Positions 43,250-51,856 of a stretch of DNA of 63,015 bases are shown here, one piece after another. Location: assembly GCF_001854805.1 (NCBI RefSeq), contig NZ_MBLO01000277.1, positions 1-63,015 of the forward strand, written 5' to 3'. The notes below the pieces were generated by a model that searched no databases, had not been told where the DNA came from, and was given only the letters and a program-made list of their open reading frames with translations. Each line of letters opens with the position of its first letter. Position 1 is the stretch's first letter. A program made the translations under genes and the position numbers. The stretch comes from Pseudofrankia coriaricola (GTDB taxonomy: Bacteria; Actinomycetota; Actinomycetes; Frankiales; Frankiaceae).

Positions 43250-44116
43250 GTGGAGGACCTCGAAGGAAAGGTCGCCGTCGTCACTGGCAGCGGCGGGCCG
43301 CACGGCATCGGCCGGGCCACGGCCCGGCTCTTCGCGCAGCAGGGCTGCAGGGTCGTGCTGTCCGACGTCGACGCTGCGGCGTTGGCGGACGCCGTCGGGG
43401 AGCTGCACGACCTCGGTCACGACGTGCTCGGCGTGCCGACCGACGTCGCGGACTTCGACTCGGTCCGACAGTTGGCCGACGCCGCCTTCGAGCAGTACGG
43501 ACAGGTGGACATCCTGTTCCTCAACGCCGGTGTCGCCGGGGGCGGCGGCCTGTTCGACGACGAGATCTCCGACTGGCGCCGCATCTACGACATCAACTTC
43601 TTCGGGATCCTGCACGGCATCAAGGCGTTCGCCCCACGCATGATCGCCCAGGGAACTCCCGGCCATATTCTCGGTACGTCGTCCGGGTCCGGAGCCGTTG
43701 GCGTCATGTACCAGACGCCTGCGTACTCGACCTCCAAGCAGGCTGTCTGCACGCTGATGGAATGCCTACACGGCCAGCTACGCGACCAGCGGTCACTGAT
43801 CCAGGCGCACGTCGTGCTCCCTCCCCTGACGAAGACGAACCTGGCGGGCGACCGCGAGACTATGACGTTCGTGCAGCGAGGCCTTGAGGCGGGCGGCGTG
43901 GCGGCCGTGCTCGCGGAGCCGGCGGAAGTCGCGACGACGGTGCTGGAGACCGTGCGTAGCGGGAACTTCTGGGCTCACCACGACCACGAGGCCGACAAGC
44001 GGCTCCACGGTGGCCGGTTCGCCGCCGATATCGACTGGCAGGATGAAGTGATTCGCCGGCGGGCGGCGGCCATCATCGACCGGTCGGCTCCCGATCCCTA
44101 CCTGTGGGGAATGTGA
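43250..44116 (+). CDS. Short-chain dehydrogenase/reductase
   Basis: The product is 288 aa from GTG 43250 (GGAG six bases upstream; ATG 43238 possible). The cofactor loop, TGSGGPHGIGRA, is longer by two residues than usual. NAGVAGGG, catalytic Ser in GTSSGSGAV and YSTSK are present. LLSDVDAAALAD implies NAD(H). The C-terminal region (about 60 residues beyond the core) resembles SDRs of steroid or alicyclic catabolism. It is likely the dehydrogenase preceding the aldehyde dehydrogenase 128 bases upstream. Confidence 0.9.
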   Translation: MEDLEGKVAVVTGSGGPHGIGRATARLFAQQGCRVVLSDVDAAALADAVGELHDLGHDVLGVPTDVADFDSVRQLADAAFEQYGQVDILFLNAGVAGGGGLFDDEISDWRRIYDINFFGILHGIKAFAPRMIAQGTPGHILGTSSGSGAVGVMYQTPAYSTSKQAVCTLMECLHGQLRDQRSLIQAHVVLPPLTKTNLAGDRETMTFVQRGLEAGGVAAVLAEPAEVATTVLETVRSGNFWAHHDHEADKRLHGGRFAADIDWQDEVIRRRAAAIIDRSAPDPYLWGM

Positions 44117-44244
44117 CGTAGCGGGACTGGGCTGCTGCCTGCAGGTCCCATATCAGGACCCAGGTCGGAAAGGCACCAGCTCGCGGGACCACATCCAGGT
44201 CGACAGTCGAGGCTGCGGGCTTGGCCAGCACGGGGAGGAACGTC

Positions 44245-45069
44245 GTGGGAGATCAGACCATCGTCATCACGGGCGGAAGCAGTGGTGTCGGTGCCGCCGC
44301 CGCCCGACAACTGGCGGCCAAGGGCGAGCGGGTGGTGCTGGTCGGCCGCTCCCAGGACAGGACGGCGGCGGTCGCCGCCGAGATCGACGTTCCCTACCAC
44401 CTCGCCGACTTCGAGGACCTCGAGAGCGTCCGCGGCCTCGCCGACCAGCTCTCCGCCGGGTATCCGCGGATCGAGGTGCTCGCCAACAACGCCGGCGGCA
44501 TCTTCGGGGACCGGGAGGTCACGAAGGACGGCTTCGAGAAGACCTTCCAGATCAATCACCTCGCGCCGTTCCTGCTCACCTACCTACTCATGCCGACGCT
44601 CGTGTCGTCGCGAGCCAAGCTGCTGCAGACCTCCAGCGTCGCGGCGAAGCGCTACGGCCACCTCGACCTTGACGACCTGCAGAACGAACGGAGGTACTCG
44701 CCGAACAAGGCCTACGGCGACAGCAAGCTGGCCAACATCCTGTTCACGAGCGAGCTGCACCGCCGGTACCACGACCGGGGTGTCTCGGCGGTCGCGTTCC
44801 ACCCTGGCAACCTCGCGACCAACTTCGCCAGCGAAACCACCAGCTGGTTTCGTTGGATCTACCGTCCTCCGTTCTCGCGATTGCTTCTCAAGGGAGCGGA
44901 CGAAGGCGGCGACGCCCTGGCCTGGCTCGCCGAGGGAACCCCTGGCTCGACCTGGGAGCCCGGCGAGTACTACTCCGGCAACAAGCTCGCCCGCAGCGCC
45001 CCCCAGGCGGAAGACGCTCGCCTCGCGGAGGAGCTGTGGGACCGCAGCGTCTCCATGCTCGGGCTGTAG
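44245..45069 (+). CDS. Short-chain dehydrogenase/reductase (retinol dehydrogenase-like)
   Basis: The product is 274 aa from GTG 44245 (GGGGAGG upstream). TGGSSGVGAA, NNAGGIF, Ser in LLQTSSVAAK, YGDSK and the long loop DLDDLQNERRYSPNK point to the retinol/protochlorophyllide group. A C-terminal extension with WEPGEYYSGNK is typical of the group. Final gene of the plus run begun at 41713; a palindromic terminator follows. Confidence 0.9.
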   Translation: MGDQTIVITGGSSGVGAAAARQLAAKGERVVLVGRSQDRTAAVAAEIDVPYHLADFEDLESVRGLADQLSAGYPRIEVLANNAGGIFGDREVTKDGFEKTFQINHLAPFLLTYLLMPTLVSSRAKLLQTSSVAAKRYGHLDLDDLQNERRYSPNKAYGDSKLANILFTSELHRRYHDRGVSAVAFHPGNLATNFASETTSWFRWIYRPPFSRLLLKGADEGGDALAWLAEGTPGSTWEPGEYYSGNKLARSAPQAEDARLAEELWDRSVSMLGL

Positions 45070-45138
45070 ACGGCCGTATTGGGCCGGGCCGCGCGTCGTC
45101 CCGGTGGACGGCAGCTGCCACCGGCGACGGCTGCTCCC

Positions 45139-45162
45139 CCGACCCCCGGCGCCGGGGGTCGG
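45139..45162. terminator. 24-bp perfect palindrome between convergent genes
   Basis: CCGACCCCCGGC and GCCGGGGGTCGG, joined without spacer, lie between the SDR end (45069) and the amidohydrolase end (45194). The position suits a bidirectional terminator. Confidence 0.7.
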
Positions 45163-45193
45163 CTCCGCGACAGTGGGTGGCCCGGGCCCGGGC

Positions 45194-46267
45194 TCAGAGG
45201 TGGAAGACCCGCTTGGCGTTGCCGTAGACGAGCTTGTGGGCCTCGTTGGCGGGGACGTCGCGCATGAGTTCGGCGACGACCTTGCGCGAGTTGGGCCAGG
45301 TGCAGGCCGGGTGGGGGAAGTCGGTGGACCACATGATGTTGTCGATGCCGATGTCGTGGCGCATGTTCACGCCGCGCCGCTCGTCCATGAAGGTGAGGAA
45401 GATGTTGCTCTGGAAGTAGGCGCTGGGCTTCTGCTTCAGGGCGGGGAACTCGTAGCCGTGCGTGGTCATGTAGTCGAGGATGTCGAGGTAGTACGGCACC
45501 CAGCTCAGGCCGGGCTCGACGAAGACGAACTTCAGCCCTGGGAAGCGCTCGAACAGACCCGACAGCAGCAACATGCCGAGCTGTTCGGACAGCCGCATCG
45601 GCGGCTGGGAGGTGAAGACACCCAGCTGCGGGGTGGGGTCGACGGCGGCGAGCTGCCAGTACTCGTCCTCGACGCCGAGGTGCAGGCAGACGGGCATGTC
45701 CAGCTCCTGCAGCCGCGCCCACAGCGGGTCGTAGCGGGGGTCGTAGTACTCGGGCAGGCCGACCGAGCCGGGCTTGGTGGGCAGGTGCACGGTGCGCGCC
45801 TGGTGGTCGGTCACCAGCCGTTCGAGCTCGGCGACCGCCTGGTCGATGTCGAGCAGGGGGAGCTGGTAGGCGACGAGCAGCCGGGCGGGATCGGCGGCGG
45901 CGAAGGCGGAGCTGATGTCGGCGAAGGCGCGGGCGGTCTCCTTCCAGCCGTCGAGCATCTTGTGGAAGATCCGGAACGCGGACAGGTCGCTGAAGAGAAT
46001 CTCGACGTCGACGCCGTCCTCGTCCATCGCCGCGAGCCGGGCGGTGGGGTCGGAGTACCCGGGGTGGCGGGCGGCCTCGTGCAGGTAGGAGCCCAGGCCG
46101 AGCGGCGGGGTTCCGCGGCGCTGCATCGCGGCCAACCTGGGTGCCTCGACCAGTCGGTTGGCGTGGTCGATCCCGTCGTGGAAGCGGGCTGGTACCGCTT
46201 CCTTGAGCTGGTCGATCGTGACCCGGTAGTGGGAGTCCACGGAGATGAGTCGATCGAGTCCGGGCAC
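45194..46267 (-). CDS. Amidohydrolase-2 family (ACMSD-like) protein
   Basis: The product is 357 aa from GTG 46267 (TAGGAGGTG upstream). It is a paralogue of the one at 36554: LISVDSHYRVTIDQ, VCLHLGVEDEYWQ, FVFVEPGLSWVPYY, STDFPHPACTWPNS and the end VYGNAKRVFHL. The first metal motif is again DSH with only one His. It follows a double CoA-transferase gene on the same strand by 68 bases, as part of a two-gene operon. A copy of its last bases occurs at 31275. Confidence 0.88.
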   Translation of the reverse strand: MPGLDRLISVDSHYRVTIDQLKEAVPARFHDGIDHANRLVEAPRLAAMQRRGTPPLGLGSYLHEAARHPGYSDPTARLAAMDEDGVDVEILFSDLSAFRIFHKMLDGWKETARAFADISSAFAAADPARLLVAYQLPLLDIDQAVAELERLVTDHQARTVHLPTKPGSVGLPEYYDPRYDPLWARLQELDMPVCLHLGVEDEYWQLAAVDPTPQLGVFTSQPPMRLSEQLGMLLLSGLFERFPGLKFVFVEPGLSWVPYYLDILDYMTTHGYEFPALKQKPSAYFQSNIFLTFMDERRGVNMRHDIGIDNIMWSTDFPHPACTWPNSRKVVAELMRDVPANEAHKLVYGNAKRVFHL

Positions 46268-46335
46268 AGGGCACCTCCTACGGTGATGGTGGCTTTGGTC
46301 CCGTGGGGGAACACAGCTGGTTGGGTGTTCCGGGT

Positions 46336-48849
46336 TCAGGGGGTGGGCGCGGTTTCCAGCACGGTCCGGGAGGCGATCAGCGCGTCGATCGCGTCGGACT
46401 GGTAGCCGAGCTCGGCTAGCACCGGTCGGGTGTGTTCGCCGGCGAGGCAGGGCGGCCCGGAGACTCCGCCGGGGTGAACCGTGAGGTCGACCAGGACGCC
46501 GGGCTGCTCGAGGCGGCCGACCCCGGGGCGATGGGCGGTGGCGATCCAGCCGCGGGCGCGGATGTCCGGGTCGTCGAACAGCTGGGTGGAGTAGGTCGTG
46601 GAGGAGATCTCGCAGGGCAGGTCGCGTTTGTCGAACGCGGGGACGATCTCCTCGGCGGTCCGGCGGGCAAACAGCGGCTCGAGTGCGGCCCTCAGCTCCG
46701 CGTCGTGGGCGCGGCGAGCGGCAAAGTCGGCGAACCGCGGGTCGTCTCGCAGCTCGGCGGCCTCCAGCACGTCACACAGGTCGGACCAGGCAGGCGCGGC
46801 GAGGACGGCGATGGACAGCCAGCTGTCGTCGGCGAGCCGGTACAGCCCGTGCAGGGCTGAAAGGCCACGTTGGGCGGCGTCGATGCGTGGCCGCTCGACC
46901 GGTGTGCCGTCGGCCAGGCTGTAGGCGTAGGACGTCGCCAGTAGGGCGGCGTTGATGATCGCGGTGCCGACCCGCTGCCCCTCGCCGGTGCGCTCGCGAT
47001 GGTAGAGCGCCTGCATGACGGCGATCGCCCAGAGGTAGCCGTTGCCGGTGTCGCCCATGTTGACCCGGCTCCAGAGCGGCGGGCCGCCAAGCCGGCAGGC
47101 GCCGTCCTCGTACTCGGTGCCGGCCAGCGCGTTCGCGGTCTGGTCGGTGCCCGGCTGCGACGAGCGCGGCCCGTCCTCGAAGCCGCGGGTGTGGCAGTAG
47201 ATCAGCCCGGGGAACCGGGTGCGCAGCTGTTCGTAGCCGATGCCGAGTCGCTCGGCCGCGCCGGGGCGCATGTTGTGGGCGACGACGTCGGCGGTGGCGA
47301 GGAGGCGGTCGAGCACTTCGCGACCAGCTGGGTCCTTGAGGTTGAGGGCGATGCTGCGCTTGCCCCAGTTGGTGCCGAGGCCCAGGTGGGTGGTGGACCA
47401 GTAACCGTCGTGCAGGGCGTGCACCTTGATCACATCGGCGCCGAGGTCGGCGAGCACCCGGCCGCCCCACGGGCCGGCCACCCCGATACCGAGGTCGAGT
47501 ACCCGCACGCCGTCCAGCGGTCCGCGCCGCAGCGGCGCGCCCTGCCGGGTGGCCGCGGGAGTCGACGCCTGCCCGTGCTGGCCGCCTCCGTCAGCGAGGC
47601 CGACGCCGGCGGAGGCGGCCAGGACCTGGTGGGTGTGCTCGCCGGGGCGCGGTGCCGGGCCGGTCACGGCGCCGGGGGCGGCCGCGAACTCCAGGAGGAC
47701 TCCGGCGTGCCGGATGGGCCCTACCTCGGGGTCGGCGACCTCGACGACGCATCCGTGGTCGAGCAGCGCCTGGTCGGCGAACGCCTCCTCCGGCGAGCGG
47801 ACCAGGGCGATACCCAGGTTGCGCGCCGCGCCGAACGCGACCCACTGCTCACTGGGAAACTTCCGGAACGCCTCGACGAGCTCCTGGTGGAACAGGTACA
47901 GGATCGGCAGCTCGTCCGCGTCCATGCCGATGCGCACGCCGCCTCCGCCCCGCATGTCGTCCCGCGGACCGTCGAGCATCAGCTCGTCGCCGACCGCCGC
48001 GTCGAGCACCAAGGTGGGACGAATCGTCCAGAAATGCACCCAGCGACCGTCGGCGCATTCGAACAGGCCCTCGGGCGCTCGCCGGTCGGTCACCCACATC
48101 CAGTAGCCGGGCGCGTCCGCGTTGTCCACCCGCTGCCAGTTCGGCCCGGCCGCGGCCATCGCGCCCTGCAGGAGGGACGTCTGGACGTGCTCGCCGAGCC
48201 CGGTCACCTCGCGGGCGCGCAGCGCCGCGCTGATGCCGGCGGTGGCCAGGTAGGCGGCGCCCAGGCTCGGCCACATCGAGCGCAGGAACACCGGTCCTTC
48301 CTGGCCGAACCGGCTCGCTGGCAGGTCCGGCACCTCCAGGTCCGGCAACGGGATCCCCGCCCGGCTGATCCGGTTCAGCGCCGTCCCCGGATAGCCCCGG
48401 GCCTCCCACTGCAATCCGGTGCGGGCGGCGACGAGGGAGTCATAGCCCGGGCGGTGCGCGTCCGGGCCGTCCGGCCCGTAGCCGGTGATCGAGCAGTACA
48501 CCAGCCGTGGGCTGCGCCGGCGCAGCGTCGCCTCGTCGATACCCAGCCGCTCGGTCACGCCGGGCTCGAACGACTCCACCAGTACGTCGGATCGCTCGGC
48601 CAGCCGCAGGAACGCCGCGCGCTGGTCGTCGTCGCGCAGGTCGAGGACGGCGCTGCGCTTGCCCCTGTTCCACACCCGGTAGGCGACCTCGTCACGTGCC
48701 GGATCTCCAGCGGGCGACTCGATCCGCAGCACGTCCGCGCCGGAGTCGGCCAGCAGCATCGTGGTCATCGGACCGGCCGCGCCCCAGGACAGATCGAGCA
48801 CACTCAGGCCGGCGAGCGGCCCGCCCCGAAGAGGCGTCGGATCAAGCAC
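46336..48849 (-). CDS. Double-length CaiB/BaiF CoA-transferase
   Basis: The product is 837 aa from GTG 48849 (GGGAGG upstream). It has the same two-unit layout as the gene at 32421. N-half: LSVLDLSWGAAGPMTTMLLA; at the catalytic site it reads MWPSLGAAYLATA, with no Asp. C-half: GVRVLDLGIGVAGPWGGRVL and VNMGDTGNGYLWAI with Asp600. The two proteins align over their entire lengths, so the fusion and the loss in the N-half predate their divergence. It should form or transfer a CoA ester of a pathway acid. Dyad site 10 lies 140 bases upstream. Confidence 0.92.
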   Translation of the reverse strand: MLDPTPLRGGPLAGLSVLDLSWGAAGPMTTMLLADSGADVLRIESPAGDPARDEVAYRVWNRGKRSAVLDLRDDDQRAAFLRLAERSDVLVESFEPGVTERLGIDEATLRRRSPRLVYCSITGYGPDGPDAHRPGYDSLVAARTGLQWEARGYPGTALNRISRAGIPLPDLEVPDLPASRFGQEGPVFLRSMWPSLGAAYLATAGISAALRAREVTGLGEHVQTSLLQGAMAAAGPNWQRVDNADAPGYWMWVTDRRAPEGLFECADGRWVHFWTIRPTLVLDAAVGDELMLDGPRDDMRGGGGVRIGMDADELPILYLFHQELVEAFRKFPSEQWVAFGAARNLGIALVRSPEEAFADQALLDHGCVVEVADPEVGPIRHAGVLLEFAAAPGAVTGPAPRPGEHTHQVLAASAGVGLADGGGQHGQASTPAATRQGAPLRRGPLDGVRVLDLGIGVAGPWGGRVLADLGADVIKVHALHDGYWSTTHLGLGTNWGKRSIALNLKDPAGREVLDRLLATADVVAHNMRPGAAERLGIGYEQLRTRFPGLIYCHTRGFEDGPRSSQPGTDQTANALAGTEYEDGACRLGGPPLWSRVNMGDTGNGYLWAIAVMQALYHRERTGEGQRVGTAIINAALLATSYAYSLADGTPVERPRIDAAQRGLSALHGLYRLADDSWLSIAVLAAPAWSDLCDVLEAAELRDDPRFADFAARRAHDAELRAALEPLFARRTAEEIVPAFDKRDLPCEISSTTYSTQLFDDPDIRARGWIATAHRPGVGRLEQPGVLVDLTVHPGGVSGPPCLAGEHTRPVLAELGYQSDAIDALIASRTVLETAPTP

Positions 48850-48990
48850 CAGATCCTCCCGGAATCGGATCGGCGTACCAAGACGGCGGGGGCGAGCATG
48901 CCCGCGAGGGCGCGGGCGTCCCCTCGGACGGCAACAGCGGGCAGGATCCGCCGATCGACGATCACGCGATCCAGCCACTCAGCTACGAAG

Positions 48991-49004
48991 ATAGCATGCA
49001 CTAT
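48991..49004 (-). promoter_or_regulatory. 14-bp dyad ATAGCATGCACTAT (site 10)
   Basis: It is followed by the GTGGT flank, as at sites 4 and 5. It points to the double CoA-transferase, and TATCTT overlaps the dyad in that direction. Confidence 0.68.
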
Positions 49005-49382
49005 GTGGTAGGTACCATAACTGCGGTGAGCCGTCGCGGCCTGCTCCGGCGCTCCCGGAGGACACCGTGCTCCTCCGGGAGGCGGCCAGGGAGGGCCCGC
49101 TTGGCGCGCGGGCGGCGGGTATCGCGACCCGCGCGGTCTTGATCCGACCGGATGGCGTCACTCCGTCGACGCCGGACGACGTCGCCACGAACAAGGTCCG
49201 CCCGTCCCCGCCTCCCAGCGCACAGGAGTACGCGGTGGCACTGGTCGGGACGACTCAGTACGACCGTGGCAGGCCGAGCGTGTGCTGCGCGACAGCAGCT
49301 CCGCGTCCTCAGCGAACTCCACGGGTGCCTCCAGCAGAGTAGGAGATTCGACCCTCATCCACCGCTCTCACCCATGCCCTCC
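49005..49382. other. Gene-less stretch
   Basis: About 380 bases. A plus frame has LLREAAREGPLGARAAGIAT then RAVLIRPDGVTPSTPDD, which resembles the tail of an aromatic FAD monooxygenase (…RPDG-VAW-…), but it is too short and diverged for a call. Confidence 0.35.
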
Positions 49383-49997
49383 TCACGTGGTCATCCGGGA
49401 AAGACCCAGGCAGGCGTGAGCCACGCCGGTCAGAACGGCTGCGAGGTCGCCACGCGGCAGGCCGCTGTCATGGTTGACCACTGACTGGATCGCGCCGATC
49501 GCGGCGTGCACCAGAGTCCGCGCTTCGGCCTCGTTCAGCTCGGGCCGGGCCTCGTGGAGGTTGGTCACCCATTCCTCGATGTAGCGCCGCTGCATGCGCC
49601 GCAGCCCGCGGCCGCGATCGGGTGGCAGCGTGGCGGCCTCCCGCAGGTAGAGCGCGACCAAAACCCGACGATCGATGGAGAAGGCCACCTGGGCCGCGAT
49701 CAGTTGGCTCAGCGTGGTCGCCGGGTCAGCGCCCGCGTCGACGATCCGCATCGCGTCCGCCCACAGGTTGTCCATGACGCCCTCGAGAAGGGCCGCCAGC
49801 ACCTCGGACTTTCCGTTGAAGTGTCGGTAGATCCCGGAGCCGACGATCCCGGCGGCCTCACCGATGTCCGCCATGGTCACCGCGTGGTAGCCACGGGCGG
49901 CGATCAGCTCGGCCGAGGCGGCCAGGATCCGCTCCCGCCGTTCCGGGTCACGCACCCGAACGCGGGTCGCCGGCGCGGCCTGCGCACCCTCGCTCAC
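49383..49997 (-). CDS. TetR-family regulator of the Atu-like operon
   Basis: The product is 204 aa from GTG 49997, overlapping the AtuA stop (GTGA). HTH: IAARGYHAVTMADIGEAAGI then VGSGIYRHFNGKSEVLAAL. The C-terminal domain is unlike those of the two island TetR proteins. It is the last gene of the operon and probably represses it, as the terminal or first TetR gene does in Atu/Liu-type clusters. The operator was not identified. Confidence 0.93.
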   Translation of the reverse strand: MSEGAQAAPATRVRVRDPERRERILAASAELIAARGYHAVTMADIGEAAGIVGSGIYRHFNGKSEVLAALLEGVMDNLWADAMRIVDAGADPATTLSQLIAAQVAFSIDRRVLVALYLREAATLPPDRGRGLRRMQRRYIEEWVTNLHEARPELNEAEARTLVHAAIGAIQSVVNHDSGLPRGDLAAVLTGVAHACLGLSRMTT

Positions 49998-51856
49998 TGG
50001 GCAGCCCGGGTCCGACGCGTGGTCGGGGCGGGGGCGTCCGGGACGGCGTTGGCCGGAACCAGGGCTACCGGGACGGCGAGGTGACGGGAGCGCATGTACT
50101 CCCCGAGCCCCTTCGCCTGCGGGTCGGGACGGGTCGACGAGGCGACGCCCTCTCCCAGCAAGCCGACGATCACGAAGTTGAGCGCCCGCAGGTTGGGCAG
50201 GTCGTACCGCCGGACCACCAGCCCCCGCGCCTCCGGCAGCAGCTCGGTGAACCGCTGGATGGTCAGTGTGTCCCGCAGCCAGTCGTAGACGGCGTGGTCG
50301 CTGGCCCAAAGCCCGACGTTCGCGTTGCCGCCTTTGTCTCCCGACCGGGCACCGACCAGGCGGCCGAGCGGTATTCGTACCGTCGAGCCTTCATCGGCTG
50401 TCGGCCGCGAAACGGGCTGCCTCTCGGTCGTCAGCGCGGGGCCGCCATTTTCCAGGGTGCCGAGCGCGACATCGGTTCCCTGGCCGCGCGGGCTGTGCGG
50501 GATGACGGACGACGAACCGTCGGCGAACGTTACTCGATGCTCGACGGCATCCCTGGCCACGGTCGTCGGCCAGTACACGCCGTAGGCGCTCTCGGGACCG
50601 GGCGGGGTGGTGGTGTGGAAGCCGGCGTATCCACCCAGGGCCAGCGCCTGGGTCGCGTTGGAGAACGCCCGGCCGACCCGACTGCGGTCGGCGTCCTTGA
50701 CCGTGATTCTCAGGTGCGCCGTGGCATGCGCGTTGGCGTCGGCGTCCGGCCGGTCGAAGCGCAGCAGCCGCACGTCGACCTCGTCGAACGACTCCTCGCC
50801 GCCGAGGAGATCGAATAGCTCCCGGCGGGCCCACGCCGCCTTCCGCTCGATGTCGAGACCGGTCAGGACCAGCGTCATCGTGTTGCGGTAGCCACCCAGA
50901 TAGTTCAAGGCCACCTTGAGACGGCCCGACGGCGCGCTGCCCCGCGTTCCGGACAGGCGCACCCGGTCGAGTGCATCCTGGGTCAGGCGCACAGTGTCAA
51001 AGTGGGTGGTGACGTCCGGGCCGGCGTACTCCGGTCCGGCGATCTCGTACAGAAGCTGGGCGGTCACGGTTCCCACCGATACCAGGCCGCCGGTGCCCGG
51101 ATGCTTCGTGATGACGCTGGAACCGTCGGCGGCGACCTCGGCGATCGGGAATCCTGGGTAGCGCAGATCGGTGATCTCGTCGAGGAACGCGTAGTTGCCG
51201 CCGGTCGCCTGGGGCCCGCATTCGATGACATGCCCAGCGGCGACCGCGCCGGCCAGCCGGTCCCAGTCCGTCCGCCCCCAGCCGTGCCACCAGGCGGCCG
51301 GGCCGACGACGAGGGAGGCGTCGGTGACCCGGGAGGTCACGACGACGTCGGCGCCGCCGGCCAGGGCCGCGGCGATGCCCCATCCCCCGAGGTAGGCATT
51401 GGCGGTGAGCGGCTCCACGGCGGCCGCGGCCAGGTCCCGCCCGGTGTCGAGGTGCGTGAACCGCTCACCGGTCGCCTGCAGGTCGCCGAGCCGGCCCACC
51501 AGGTCATCGCCGGTGACGTACGCGACGTTCGGCGCCAGCCCCAGCTCGGCCGCGATCCTCGCCACTCGCTCGGCCAGCCCGGCGGGGTCGAGCCCGCCCG
51601 CGTTGGTGACGATCCTGATCCCCCGGTCCAGGCAACTACCGAGGACCTCGGTGAGCTGGTCGACGAAGGTCCGGGCGTAGCCAGCGCCGCCGCGGGCGCG
51701 GGCCTTCCACAGGATGAACATGGTCAGCTCGGCCAGGTAGTCACCGGTGAGGACGTCGATCGGCCCGCCATCCACCATGAGTCGGGCGGCATCGATCCGG
51801 TCGCCGTAGAACCCGGAGCAATTGGCGATGCGCACCGGCCGCCTGAGTCCGCTCAC
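49994..51856 (-). CDS. atuA: AtuA family protein (DUF1446), full length
   Basis: The product is 620 aa from GTG 51856, overlapping the stop of the preceding gene (GTGA). The N-terminal 450 residues are the AtuA/DUF1446 domain (RIANCSGFYGDRIDAARLMV, GGLDPAGLAERVARI, YLGGWGIAAALAGGADVVVT). The last 110 residues are the ferredoxin-fold AtuA C-terminal domain (GARSGDKGGNANVGLWASDH, FVIVGLLGEGV), often a separate small gene. AtuA is required for acyclic terpene use in Pseudomonas, with unclear chemistry, and accompanies acyl-CoA carboxylases. A partial, older copy lies at 19718. Confidence 0.92.
   Translation of the reverse strand: MSGLRRPVRIANCSGFYGDRIDAARLMVDGGPIDVLTGDYLAELTMFILWKARARGGAGYARTFVDQLTEVLGSCLDRGIRIVTNAGGLDPAGLAERVARIAAELGLAPNVAYVTGDDLVGRLGDLQATGERFTHLDTGRDLAAAAVEPLTANAYLGGWGIAAALAGGADVVVTSRVTDASLVVGPAAWWHGWGRTDWDRLAGAVAAGHVIECGPQATGGNYAFLDEITDLRYPGFPIAEVAADGSSVITKHPGTGGLVSVGTVTAQLLYEIAGPEYAGPDVTTHFDTVRLTQDALDRVRLSGTRGSAPSGRLKVALNYLGGYRNTMTLVLTGLDIERKAAWARRELFDLLGGEESFDEVDVRLLRFDRPDADANAHATAHLRITVKDADRSRVGRAFSNATQALALGGYAGFHTTTPPGPESAYGVYWPTTVARDAVEHRVTFADGSSSVIPHSPRGQGTDVALGTLENGGPALTTERQPVSRPTADEGSTVRIPLGRLVGARSGDKGGNANVGLWASDHAVYDWLRDTLTIQRFTELLPEARGLVVRRYDLPNLRALNFVIVGLLGEGVASSTRPDPQAKGLGEYMRSRHLAVPVALVPANAVPDAPAPTTRRTRAAQ

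Noticed and set aside
15642-49004. The dyads as binding sites of the known cholesterol regulators KstR or KstR2
   Set aside because: Their recalled operators contain AAC-GTT or CAAG-CTTG cores and do not match ATAGY-N4-RCTAT. Despite the Ltp2-like pair, this is not a recognised steroid regulon site.
46999-49011. A 670-codon plus frame opposite the second CoA-transferase
   Set aside because: Antisense shadow with low-complexity composition; the opposite strand is a complete enzyme.
49067-49342. A 91-codon plus frame resembling an aromatic monooxygenase tail
   Set aside because: The resemblance is limited to about a dozen residues around IRPDG; not enough for a gene or pseudogene call.
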